A DNA stretch of 64,000 nt from Pseudoduganella flava (GTDB lineage Bacteria; Pseudomonadota; Gammaproteobacteria; Burkholderiales; Burkholderiaceae_D). The stretch covers positions 682,001-746,000 of the forward strand of contig NZ_VLKW01000003.1 in NCBI RefSeq assembly GCF_007830495.1, in the 5' to 3' direction. Positions 27,299 through 35,244 of this stretch are shown here, piece after piece (position 1 is the first letter of the stretch; each line of letters opens with the position of its first letter). The notes under the pieces are model-generated. The model saw only the letters and a list, made by a program, of their open reading frames with translations, was not told the DNA's origin and ran no database searches. Made by a program: the position numbers and the translations under genes.

Positions 27299-27441
27299 GC
27301 TACTTCTACAAAGTGTGAATGCCTGTGTAACTGCGAGAGGAAGCGGGCATGCTAGCACGCGCAGCCTCGGCCGCGCGCACGCTTGCCGCTGACCTGACAG
27401 GACAAATCGGCTGGCCGAACCGCCATGCCCGGCCGCCGCTT

Positions 27442-27506
27442 TACAGCTTCTCGGTACAGCTTCTCAGTACAGATTCTCAGTACGGCTTGTCCTTACGGCT
27501 TCCCAC
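27442..27506. repeat. 13-bp tandem direct repeat, five degenerate units
   Basis: Units begin at 27442, 27455, 27468, 27481 and 27494: TACAGCTTCTCGG, TACAGCTTCTCAG, TACAGATTCTCAG, TACGGCTTGTCCT and TACGGCTTCCCAC. They decay from first to last and stop 6 bases before the DUF3606 stop codon. Confidence 0.85.
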
Positions 27507-27512
27507 TGCGCC

Positions 27513-27695
27513 TCAATGCAGCTTGCCCACATGCTGGCGCACGGCCTCGACGCTCGGCCCGGCTTCCTTCACGGCCTGGCGCAGTTCGTCTTCCGACAGC
27601 CCCAGCTCCTTCGTCCAGTAGCGCAGTTCCCACGGCTCATTGACGTTGATCCGCGAGCGGTCCTGCGGCCCTCGTTGTTGCAGATTATCTGACAT
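27513..27695 (-). CDS. DUF3606 family small protein
   Basis: The 60-residue protein matches the DUF3606 pattern: RSRINVNEPWELRYWTKELGLSEDELRQAVKEAGPSVEAVRQHV, a compact helical unit common in beta- and alphaproteobacteria. Function is unknown. The start MSDNLQQ follows a GGAGAAG Shine-Dalgarno. It is probably a stress-type small cytosolic protein transcribed alone. The 243-base gap to the next gene has no visible feature. Confidence 0.85.
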   Translation of the reverse strand: MSDNLQQRGPQDRSRINVNEPWELRYWTKELGLSEDELRQAVKEAGPSVEAVRQHVGKLH

Positions 27696-27938
27696 GATCT
27701 TCTCCTTCAAGCACGACACACGTCGTAAAGCAAAGGATCGCGCATGACCCATTGCTCGTCGGTTAGATGCCGCACCCTAAGGCAAGTTCCATCCGCTGCG
27801 TCGGCGGGGGGTGGTCCAGGTCGCGTACGTGTGGGCGAAACGGGCCGGGCAGCGCGCACGTTCGCGCTGTGGCGAAGGCCAGGGCGCCGGCGGTAACCGA
27901 TACTCGGGTTCCGCCGGCCGGTGGGGAAGAAAACTCGG

Positions 27939-29954
27939 TCAGAACTTCGCGCGCACGCCGAACACGAAGCTGCGGCCGGCCAGCGGCGCGATGTCCTTCA
28001 GCACCGACGTCGACACGCGGATCTCGTCGTTCAGCAGGTTCTTCGCCAGCACGAAGTAGGTCAGGTCGTAGTCGCCCACCTTCTGCGTGTACGACACGTT
28101 CGCGTTCAGCTGGTTGTAGCTGTCCGTCGGCGTCGTCTCGAACGATGCGAGGCGGTCCTGGCCGCGCGCATGCACGAGCGACAGGCCAGCGCGCAGCGCA
28201 TCCATCCGGTAGCCGACGGAAGCGCCGACGCGGTCGGCCGGCTGCAACGGCAGGCTGCCGCCGGCATCGAGCTTGCCGCGCGACGTGTCGGCGAACACGC
28301 GGCCGGACCAGCCGGCGCCGTATTCGTTGTACGTCAGCTCGGCCTCGGCGCCGCGGATCGTCGCATTGGCCTGCTCGAAGATGCGCTCGCGCAGCTCATC
28401 GCCCGGATTACCTTCCTCGTCCAGCAGATTGCCCGTGACGTTGCCGTAGATGTAGTCGTTGACCTTGTTGCGATAGACGTTCGCCTTCCACCGCACCAGG
28501 CCACTGGTCTTCTGCAGCGACAGCTCGACGTTGCGCGACGCCTCCTTCTTGAAATCGGCATTGCCGATGTCGAAGGTGGCGGTCGCGTCGTGCGGACCGT
28601 GCGAATACAGCTCTTCGGTGGCGGGAGCGCGCTGCGCGTACGAAAACGTAAGGCCCGCGCTGTAGCCCTGCATGAACGGCCACAGGGCGCCGACGGAACC
28701 GGACTTCAGGTCGAACGAGCGGTCCAGCCCCGTGACAGGTTCGCGCTTGACGTGCTCCAGGCGGCCGCCGGCCGACAGCCGCACCGGCCCCAGGTCCTTT
28801 TCCTCGACGAGGAAGCCGGCCTGCGACGTCGACCGGGTAGTCGGCACCGTATCCGGGCCGCCCTCGGCGGACAGCGCGGAGAAGTGCGTGTTCTCCGTCT
28901 GGATGCCGAACGTGCCGCGCCAGCCCGCCACCGGCAGGTGCGACAGCTCCAGGCGGGTTTCCGTCGAACGGTTCTTGAAGATCACTTCCGGTGCATCGTC
29001 CTCGCCCAGTTCGGCGTGCTCGTAGTCCGTGTGGCCAGCTTTGAACTTCAGGTTCTCGAAGCCGGCGAACGGCGCCTTGACGAGGCCTTCGACGTCGTAG
29101 CGCGTCTGCTTCTGGTCGATCTTCGAACCTTCCGCGCTGGGGATGCCGTACAGGTTCGTCAGGTGCGACACGGAGGCGCCGACGTAGCCCCACTCGTCCA
29201 CGTACGAGCTGCCCAGGCCCGCGTTGCGCTCGCGCGTAAACGAGTTGGCGAGGCGGCCGGAGCCCGACTCCGGATCGCCGATCACGCGCGTGCCGGGGAT
29301 CTTGTAGTCGTCGGCGTTGCGCCAGTTGCCGTCCGCGTGCAGCGCGAACTTGCCGATCGCGCCATCGAGCGTGCCGGAGGCGTTCTTGCCCTGGTCGACG
29401 GTGCTGTAGCGCGCCTCGGCCTGGCCCGTCAGCTTTGGTTCGAGCGCGGTGGGAATGCGCTCGTTGACGACGTTGACCAGGCCGCCGATCGCGCCAGAGC
29501 CGTACAGCAGCGCGGCCGGGCCGCGCAGGATTTCGATCTGGTGCGCGACGGCGCCTTCGGCCGCCACCGCGTGGTCGTTCGACAGCCCGGACACGTCGGA
29601 GACGGCCATGCCGTTCTCCAGCATCTTCACGCGCGGACCTTCCATGCCGCGGATGATCGGGCGCGAGGCACCGGCGCCGAACGCGGAAGCGGACACGCCC
29701 AGTTCCTGCGACAGCGTCTCGCCCAGCGAGCTGCCGGCCTTGTCGCGCAGCTCGTCGCCTTGCAGCACCTTGGCCGGCGTCAGGATCTGCTCGCCCTCGG
29801 CGCTGCGGAACGGGTTGGCGGTGACGACGACCTTCGGGACGACGTCGTCGGCCGCCGGTGCGGCATCGGGGGCCGCATCGGCGAAAGCGGCGGTGTGGAA
29901 GGAAGACAGGGCGGCCAGGATGGCGCTGGCCAGCAGCGTGCGTTGCGTGTTCAT
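27939..29954 (-). CDS. TonB-dependent receptor, ZnuD-like
   Basis: The 671-residue outer-membrane receptor has a signal peptide (to about AAFADA). The plug contains VVVTANPFR, TLSQELGVSASAFGAGASRPIIRGMEGPRVKMLENG and HQIEILRGPAALLYGSGAIGGLVNVV. The barrel ends in FVFGVRAKF. This plug type, with the RPIIRG and LSNDHA segments, is that of zinc receptors such as ZnuD, so a metal ligand is more likely than a sugar. It follows a DUF2946 metal-binding protein gene 88 bases upstream, which supports that reading. It is distinct from TBDR1/2. Confidence 0.88.
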   Translation of the reverse strand: MNTQRTLLASAILAALSSFHTAAFADAAPDAAPAADDVVPKVVVTANPFRSAEGEQILTPAKVLQGDELRDKAGSSLGETLSQELGVSASAFGAGASRPIIRGMEGPRVKMLENGMAVSDVSGLSNDHAVAAEGAVAHQIEILRGPAALLYGSGAIGGLVNVVNERIPTALEPKLTGQAEARYSTVDQGKNASGTLDGAIGKFALHADGNWRNADDYKIPGTRVIGDPESGSGRLANSFTRERNAGLGSSYVDEWGYVGASVSHLTNLYGIPSAEGSKIDQKQTRYDVEGLVKAPFAGFENLKFKAGHTDYEHAELGEDDAPEVIFKNRSTETRLELSHLPVAGWRGTFGIQTENTHFSALSAEGGPDTVPTTRSTSQAGFLVEEKDLGPVRLSAGGRLEHVKREPVTGLDRSFDLKSGSVGALWPFMQGYSAGLTFSYAQRAPATEELYSHGPHDATATFDIGNADFKKEASRNVELSLQKTSGLVRWKANVYRNKVNDYIYGNVTGNLLDEEGNPGDELRERIFEQANATIRGAEAELTYNEYGAGWSGRVFADTSRGKLDAGGSLPLQPADRVGASVGYRMDALRAGLSLVHARGQDRLASFETTPTDSYNQLNANVSYTQKVGDYDLTYFVLAKNLLNDEIRVSTSVLKDIAPLAGRSFVFGVRAKF

Positions 29955-29981
29955 TGAATATTCAACCTCGAAAAGAATGAC

Positions 29982-30015
29982 GAGCCGCCGCCGCGCAAGC
30001 GATGCGCGGCGGCTC
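29982..30015. other. GC-rich hairpin between DUF2946 and ZnuD-like genes
   Basis: GAGCCGCCG...CCGCGC / GCGCGGCGGCTC (right arm 30004-30015) forms a strong imperfect stem without a T run. It may set relative expression or protect the mRNA. Confidence 0.45.
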
Positions 30016-30042
30016 AAGCGATAACGGATGACTTGGTGCTGG

Positions 30043-30381
30043 TCAGGCGCGAGGCGGCGCGCGCGGCTGGAACACGCACACGACCTGCAGGCAGGCCGGC
30101 GACGTGGCGGCGGAAACAAAGGTCGGGTAGCTGGGCGCTACGGCCTTGAACGAATAGGTGGGCAAGCCACCCAGCCCGAACACGAGCTGGTGGGCGGTAA
30201 GGCACTGGCCGCACAGGTGGTCGGCCGACAGGGGCCGCGGTTGGCCGTCGTCGTCGTCGTCGCTCGCCACCTGCTCCGTGCCGATGCGCTGCAAGTGCGC
30301 ATAGCCGTGCCCCAGCGCCAGCTGCTGGGAGACCAGCAACAGCAGCGAGAGCAGCAGTTGAACGAGGATGCGTGAGGACAT
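30043..30381 (-). CDS. DUF2946-like exported metal-binding protein
   Basis: The 112-residue protein has a hydrophobic export segment (LVQLLLSLLLLVSQQLALG). Candidate metal ligands are His25, His29, an Asp run at 41-45, His55, Cys57-x-x-Cys60 (LCGQC) and His64. This pattern, AHxxH then DHLCGQC, matches the DUF2946 family found beside copper and zinc uptake or resistance genes. It lies upstream of the ZnuD-like receptor and is probably co-transcribed. The acting metal is unknown. I saw no convincing Zur box in the upstream 150 bases. Confidence 0.7.
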   Translation of the reverse strand: MSSRILVQLLLSLLLLVSQQLALGHGYAHLQRIGTEQVASDDDDDGQPRPLSADHLCGQCLTAHQLVFGLGGLPTYSFKAVAPSYPTFVSAATSPACLQVVCVFQPRAPPRA

Positions 30382-30542
30382 GCGGCGCGTATCGGTACCT
30401 GTGGTTGCCGGCTCCACCGCGGGGGCCGGTTGCGCGGGGATTATACGATGATTTCGGCGCACCGGCTGCTTCCGGCTGCTCCGTCTTCATGCACCGCACG
30501 GAAGCACAGCTTCCTTTATGCGGCGCACCGACTGCATAATTC

Positions 30543-30570
30543 TTGCCTTCTTGAATCGGAATTCTATTTA
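30543..30570 (+). promoter_or_regulatory. Candidate promoter of the AT-richer orphan gene
   Basis: TTGCCT (30543-30548), a 16-base spacer, TATTTA (30565-30570). It lies 43 bases before the proposed ATG and at the point where base composition drops. Confidence 0.5.
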
Positions 30571-30612
30571 CGCGACTATGTAAAAGATTTTAAGCTAGTT
30601 ATCTCCCACAAA

Positions 30613-31107
30613 ATGCAGGCGCTTCAAGAACCCTTGCAACCGATGTTAACTCAGCAAATCATAGATTATTACTCCGCCACGACTAAGCCGCTTGCGCTGA
30701 CCAGCCGGCCTTTGTCTGACCCGGATGGGCAGGACGCGATGTGGTTTTCCGGCAAACTGTGGAAGGAAATCCGCAGGGATGATTGGAACAGGCATCCAGG
30801 CGCTTTTTCGGCGTTCACACCGGAAGCGTTCAGATATTATTTTCCGTCCATTCTGATGTGCGCCCTGGAAGCACCAGTCGAATGGTCGTATCCAATCGAT
30901 TCTTTACTACAGGCTCTTGATCGAACGCCTGACAAGAGTCTTTGGGACGAATTTTTCACATCTCGCCTGTGTGGTTGGAAATCGGCGGAGTACGCGTTAC
31001 TTCTGGATTGGTTGCTCTATCTGTCGGAGCAAGGTAAGGAGATGTGGGGCGAGCATCTGGATCGGAGTTACGACACGGTGCAATTGCTTCGCGAATCAGC
31101 TTCTTAG
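30613..31107 (+). CDS. DUF6714-like protein, possibly acquired
   Basis: The 164-residue protein from ATG 30613 has WFSGKLWKEIRRDDWNRHPGAFSAFTPEAFRYYFPSILMCAL, the pattern I associate with the DUF6714 family, whose members resemble polymorphic-toxin immunity proteins in size and context; function is unknown. Base composition is visibly lower in GC than the neighbourhood, with many AT-ending codons. No good Shine-Dalgarno is seen. In-frame ATGs at 30430 and 30448 would lie upstream of the candidate promoter. It lies between the DUF2946 gene and tRNA-Gly, a typical spot for acquired genes. No partner toxin is adjacent. Confidence 0.65.
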   Translation: MQALQEPLQPMLTQQIIDYYSATTKPLALTSRPLSDPDGQDAMWFSGKLWKEIRRDDWNRHPGAFSAFTPEAFRYYFPSILMCALEAPVEWSYPIDSLLQALDRTPDKSLWDEFFTSRLCGWKSAEYALLLDWLLYLSEQGKEMWGEHLDRSYDTVQLLRESAS

Positions 31108-31398
31108 ACACGGCAATTCAATCTCAAGCATTGCCCTGCGGCCCTCGAAACGGTGCCCCAGGGGTGGCGGACCAGCGATACCTCGGCCGGATGTCCGCTG
31201 GTCTGCCGAACTCGTTCTGCAAGCAGCTGGGATACCGCACGGCCGTGCTGCCTGCGCAATGATTGAACTTGGGTCTCGCCTGGAAGACGCACGAATCAAC
31301 AGGCACCGAGGCGCCAGCTACGAACCTGGCTGGCCAGGCTTGCGGGATCAGCTTCGCGATGAGCAAAGCCTCAGGAAGAGGAAAGGCTTTATAAACAC

Positions 31399-31472
31399 TG
31401 GAGCGGGTGAAGGGGATCGAACCCTCGTCTTAAGCTTGGGAAGCTCCTGCTCTACCATTGAGCTACACCCGC
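31399..31472 (-). tRNA. tRNA-Gly (anticodon TCC)
   Basis: The minus strand gives a 74-base cloverleaf. The acceptor GCGGGTG pairs with CACCCGC, followed by U and the encoded CCA. The D arm is GCTC-AATGGTA-GAGC. The anticodon loop TTCCCAA has TCC at the anticodon. The T arm is GAGGG-TTCGATC-CCCTT. The anticodon stem GGAGC/GCTTA has a G-T wobble and a G-A mismatch at its outer end. The 291 bases between the orphan gene and the tRNA (31108-31398) show no gene. Confidence 0.95.
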
Positions 31473-31551
31473 GTTGCCCGCATTCTACGCGGCTTTTCCC
31501 CGCATTGACAATATGGCAGTCTGCCGAGGCCGGCCCTGGCGTGCGTACGGA

Positions 31552-32163
31552 TCAGTGCGTGCCGTCCTCAGCCGAGGAGTCCCCCGCGGCGGCGTCCAAC
31601 GACGCAAGCACCTTGTCGCGGCAGACCACCAGGATTTCATCGGCAAGGGGCGAGTCGTCCGGACAGGCGCGCGACATGACCAGCGCCCCGACCACGTGCG
31701 CCAGCATGTCGAGGCAGCCGGCGCGCCGCGCGGCCTGGTCCACTCCATCCGCCCCCTCCTCCCCGGCGCCGCACCCCAGCGCAGCCAGCAGGCTCTCGAT
31801 GCCCGCGGCGAACGTGGCGCGCACGGCTTCCGGCTGGCGCGCGGCATCGCCGCCCAGCGCCGCCATCGTGCAGCCCGTGGCGCGCGCGTCGCGATGCTGG
31901 CGCGACAGGTAATGGCGCACGAACGCCGCCTCGTCCGCGCCGTCCGACAGCGCCGCCGTCTGCGCGATGCCGCATGCCGCCGATTCCGCCATCAGGTCCG
32001 CCTTCGAGCGGAAATGCTTGTAGAAGCCGCCGTGCGTGAAGCCGGCGGCCGCCATCAGGTCGGCAACGCCGACTCCATCGTAGCCGCGCTCGCGAAACAG
32101 CGCGGACGCCGTCTCGACGACCCGTTCCCGGTTGGCTTGCGCCTGCGCCTTCGTCACCTTCAT
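31552..32163 (-). CDS. TetR/AcrR family regulator of the SDR/MDR pair
   Basis: The 203-residue repressor has a helix-turn-helix (about 32-52, VGVADLMAAAGFTHGGFYKHF) and a KHFRSKADLMAES region followed by the helical effector domain. Its N-terminus MKVTKAQAQANRERVVETASALFRERGYDG is that of the NemR/AcuR-like group that responds to electrophiles. It diverges from an SDR and an oxidoreductase gene across 159 bases that contain a 20-bp dyad, so it probably represses both directions. The effector is unknown. Confidence 0.9.
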   Translation of the reverse strand: MKVTKAQAQANRERVVETASALFRERGYDGVGVADLMAAAGFTHGGFYKHFRSKADLMAESAACGIAQTAALSDGADEAAFVRHYLSRQHRDARATGCTMAALGGDAARQPEAVRATFAAGIESLLAALGCGAGEEGADGVDQAARRAGCLDMLAHVVGALVMSRACPDDSPLADEILVVCRDKVLASLDAAAGDSSAEDGTH

Positions 32164-32198
32164 ATCCCACCTCGTTATCCGCAAGCCCCCACTATACA

Positions 32199-32251
32199 TT
32201 GATGTCGATCGTAATCAAACCCTTGACACGATAGATTATGACCGTCATCAT
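32199..32251. promoter_or_regulatory. Divergent promoter region with TetR-type dyad
   Basis: TTGATGTCGA / TCGTAATCAA (32199-32218) is a 20-bp dyad with 8 of 10 positions matching. Just after it, TTGACA (32223-32228), a 17-base spacer and CATCAT (32246-32251) form a candidate promoter for the rightward genes. Confidence 0.55.
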
Positions 32252-32322
32252 TAAGCCATCCCACCATTTCCGGCGGGTCGGATGCGCGCCGCCGTCCACA
32301 CTCACCTTTGCGAAAGAGCCTC

Positions 32323-33117
32323 ATGAATCCATCCACCACCATCCTGATCACGGGCGCTTCCAGCGGCATCGGTGCCACCTACGCCGAGCGCTTCGCGCGC
32401 CGCGGGCACGACCTCGTGCTGGTCGCACGCGACAAGGAACGTCTCGACGCGCTGGCGGAGCGCCTGCGCGCGGACAGCGGCGTCGCCGTCGAAGTGCTGC
32501 AGGCCGACCTGACCCAGGCGGCCGACCTCGCGGCGGTCGAACAGCGGCTGCGTGACGACGCCCGCATTGGCGTGTTGATCAACAATGCCGGGATGGCGCA
32601 GACGGGCGCTTTCGTCCAGCAGGGCGCGGAGGCCATCGAACGCGTCATCGCGCTGAACACGACGGCGCTGACCCGGTTGGCGGCCGCTGTTGCGCCCCGC
32701 CTGGCGCAGGCGGGGACGGGCGCCATCGTGAACATCGGTTCTGTCGTGGGGCTCGCCCCCGAACTGGGCATGACCCTGTATGGAGCGACCAAGGCCTTCG
32801 TGCTGTTCCTGTCGCAGGGCATGAGCCTGGAGCTGTCGCCGCGGGGCGTCTACGTACAGGCGGTGCTGCCGGCCGCGACGCGCACCGAGATCTGGGAGCG
32901 GGCCGGCATGGATATCAACCAGCTGCCGGAAGTGATGGAGGTCGGCGAACTGGTTGACGCGGCACTGGTGGGCTTCGATCGGCGCGAGGCGGTCACGATC
33001 CCGCCGCTGCACGTGGCCGACCGCTGGGATGCGCTCGACGGCGCACGCCAGGGCCTGATCTCGGACATCCGCCAGGCTAACGCGGCCGAACGTTACCGGC
33101 AACCGATCGGGCAGTGA
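32323..33117 (+). CDS. Short-chain dehydrogenase/reductase
   Basis: The 264-residue classical-type SDR has a dinucleotide-binding TGASSGIG (residues 10-17), NNAG, a catalytic Ser in NIGSVVG and the YGATK pair (Tyr and Lys). It catalyses an NAD(P)-dependent oxidoreduction of unknown substrate in the cytosol. The start MNPSTT follows GAAAGAG. Seven bases separate it from the next oxidoreductase gene, so the two form an operon under the divergent TetR regulator. Confidence 0.92.
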   Translation: MNPSTTILITGASSGIGATYAERFARRGHDLVLVARDKERLDALAERLRADSGVAVEVLQADLTQAADLAAVEQRLRDDARIGVLINNAGMAQTGAFVQQGAEAIERVIALNTTALTRLAAAVAPRLAQAGTGAIVNIGSVVGLAPELGMTLYGATKAFVLFLSQGMSLELSPRGVYVQAVLPAATRTEIWERAGMDINQLPEVMEVGELVDAALVGFDRREAVTIPPLHVADRWDALDGARQGLISDIRQANAAERYRQPIGQ

Positions 33118-33123
33118 ACCGCC

Positions 33124-34125
33124 ATGCAAGCACTGACATTCCAACGCTACGGCAAGTCACCCGACATCGGCATCACCGAGGTTACCCTCCCGGCACTACG
33201 GCCTGACGAGCTGCTCGTCCAGGTGCACGCCGCCGGGGTGAACCCGATCGACAACATGATCCCGACAGGGATGTTCAAGCCCGTGCTGAAATTCGCGCTG
33301 CCGGCCACGCTGGGCAGCGATGTCGCCGGCATCGTGATCGAGACCGGCCGCGACGTGACACGGTTCAAGCCGGGCGATGCGATCTTTGCCAGCGTGTTCG
33401 ACCTGGGCAGGGGTACGCTGGCCGAATTCGTCGCCGTGCCGGAAAGCGCCGCCGCATTGAAGCCGGCCAACCTGGATTTCGTGCAGGCGGCCGCCGTGCC
33501 GATGGTCGCGCTGACGACCTGGCAGGCGTTGCGCGAGCGCGCCGGCCTGCGGCCCGGCCAGAAGGTGTTCGTGCCCGCCGGGTCGGGCGGCATCGGCACC
33601 TTCGCGATCCAGCTGGCGAAGCACTTCGGCGCCATCGTGGGAACGACCACCAGCACCGGCAACGTCGAACTGGTGGCCGGCCTGGGCGCGGACGAGATCG
33701 TCGACTACCGCAAGCAGGAATTCGAGCAGGTGCTGCAGGGCTATGACGTCGTGCTCGGCACACTCAGGGGCGACACGATCGAGAAATCGATCGGCATCCT
33801 GAAGCCGGGCGGCAGCATCGTCTCGCTCGTCGGCCCGCTCGATGCCGCGTTCGCCCGTGCGCGCGGGCTCAACTTCCTGCTGACCTTCGTGTTCGGCCTG
33901 ATGAGCCGGAAGATCAAGCGCCGCGCCGCCGCACGGGACGTCAGCTATGGGTTTCTCTTCGTGCGTCCCGACGGCGGCCAGCTGGCCACGATCGGCCAAC
34001 TACTGGAGCAGGAGCGCATCCGCCCGGTGATCGACAAGGTGTTTCCGTTCGCCGAGGCGAAGGAAGCGCTGGAGTACCTGGCGCAAGGGCGCGCCAAGGG
34101 CAAGGTGGTCGTTCAGCTCAGGTGA
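33124..34125 (+). CDS. Medium-chain (quinone-oxidoreductase-like) NADPH dehydrogenase
   Basis: The 333-residue MDR-family enzyme has a GroES-like N-domain (HAAGVNPIDNMIPTG, LPATLGSDVAGIV, with no structural-zinc cysteines). The Rossmann domain contains VFVPAGSGGIGTFAIQLAKHFGA, then GLGADEIVDYRKQEFEQVLQGYDVV. The missing zinc ligands point to a quinone- or enone-reductase rather than an alcohol dehydrogenase. It is expected to act with the SDR upstream in detoxifying reactive carbonyls under TetR control (inference). Confidence 0.92.
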   Translation: MQALTFQRYGKSPDIGITEVTLPALRPDELLVQVHAAGVNPIDNMIPTGMFKPVLKFALPATLGSDVAGIVIETGRDVTRFKPGDAIFASVFDLGRGTLAEFVAVPESAAALKPANLDFVQAAAVPMVALTTWQALRERAGLRPGQKVFVPAGSGGIGTFAIQLAKHFGAIVGTTTSTGNVELVAGLGADEIVDYRKQEFEQVLQGYDVVLGTLRGDTIEKSIGILKPGGSIVSLVGPLDAAFARARGLNFLLTFVFGLMSRKIKRRAAARDVSYGFLFVRPDGGQLATIGQLLEQERIRPVIDKVFPFAEAKEALEYLAQGRAKGKVVVQLR

Positions 34126-34132
34126 AGCGCGC

Positions 34133-35122
34133 CTACTCCGGCTGCTCGACCTTGTAGCCCTGCGCTTCGAGCGCGGCGAGGTAGCTGTCCTTGCCGACGA
34201 TGCGCTCGATCGGCAGCACGGCGAACGTGCTCCTGTTCGCGGCCAGCGCCTTGCCGGCCGTCTCCAGCCAGTACTTGCGCACGCGCGCGTCGATGTCCGT
34301 CAGGCCGCGCTCCTTCATGACCGTGCTCTCCTCCACCGCGTGGGAGCACGCCGAATCCTGCTCGGAGAAGTCAAGCGCGCGGATGCCCGCGATGTCGCCT
34401 TTCGCCCACGCATTGGCGCGCGCCTGGTAGGCGCTGACGTCCGTTTCCAGCAGGTCGATCGTCCGGGCCAGGCAGGCGACGTCGTCCAGCGTCGACTTCT
34501 TGAAGTCGCGCACCGCCTTGACGGGGCTGTCCACCGGCAGCTCCAGCTTGACGGGCGTGATCTTCACGTTGTTCTGCTTGGCGAGCTTGAGCAGCTTGTC
34601 GCGCACGTCCTTGCCCAGCGACAGGCCGGCCGCGCCCGCGGCCTTTTCCGTCAGCTCGCCCGCCACGAAGAACGGGCGCTTGCGGTCATAGTCGGCGTCG
34701 TCCTTCAGGTACTTCTTGCGCAGCACGAGCCAGCGTTCGTAGGTGTCGGCCGGCAGCAGGTCGTGCAACGTCTTGCCGTCGGGGTTCTTGTCCATGCCGA
34801 TCATGAACGGCAGCAGGGTCAGGCTGCGCAGGAACCCCACGCCCAGCTCCGCATAAGGCGCCGTCAGCATCTCCTGCGATTGGGCGATGATGTTTTCGAC
34901 CTGCTGCGAACGCCATTCCATCTTCTTCGGCAGCGGCGCGTAGGTGCCGAACACCCACATCACATGATCGTCCTTCGTGACCTTCCACAGGCCGGGACCG
35001 GGCTTCTGGCCGACGACGAGGATCTGTTCCGGCGGCGCCTCCGCTGTCGGCGGTTCGCTTTGCGCCAGGGCCGCATGGGCGAAGAGGGACAGGCACAACG
35101 CGGCAATGACAGGCTTGGACAT
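34133..35122 (-). CDS. TraB/GumN family exported protein
   Basis: The 329-residue protein has a signal peptide (MSKPVIAALCLSLFAHAALA). It resembles the TraB/GumN family: GLWKVTKDDHVMWVFGTYAPLPKKMEW near the N-terminus, a helical middle and VLPIERIVGKDSYLAALEAQGYKVEQPE at the end. The family normally has GTxH at the first motif, but here it reads GTYA, so one of the proposed catalytic histidines is missing. Function is unknown; a metalloprotease-like activity has been proposed for some members. AAGGAGTCC precedes the ATG. It converges with the MDR gene. Confidence 0.8.
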   Translation of the reverse strand: MSKPVIAALCLSLFAHAALAQSEPPTAEAPPEQILVVGQKPGPGLWKVTKDDHVMWVFGTYAPLPKKMEWRSQQVENIIAQSQEMLTAPYAELGVGFLRSLTLLPFMIGMDKNPDGKTLHDLLPADTYERWLVLRKKYLKDDADYDRKRPFFVAGELTEKAAGAAGLSLGKDVRDKLLKLAKQNNVKITPVKLELPVDSPVKAVRDFKKSTLDDVACLARTIDLLETDVSAYQARANAWAKGDIAGIRALDFSEQDSACSHAVEESTVMKERGLTDIDARVRKYWLETAGKALAANRSTFAVLPIERIVGKDSYLAALEAQGYKVEQPE

Positions 35123-35244
35123 CGTGGACTCCTTGTTGGTTTTATCGTGGGGCGCGCCCGAACATAGCATAGCGCCGCAACATGAAGGCAATCCTAAGCG
35201 TTGTGGCAAGATGTGGGCCTGCCGCGAACAACAGGAGACGCCGA

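Noticed and set aside
30382..30480. Zur-type operator before the DUF2946/ZnuD-like genes
   Set aside because: ATTATACGATGATT looks weakly dyad-like, but it does not fit the known Zur box closely enough to claim.
30400..31473. Integrated island with a duplicated tRNA-Gly 3' end
   Set aside because: The 3' end of the tRNA was looked for near 30400-30540 and no copy was seen; base composition alone does not prove integration.
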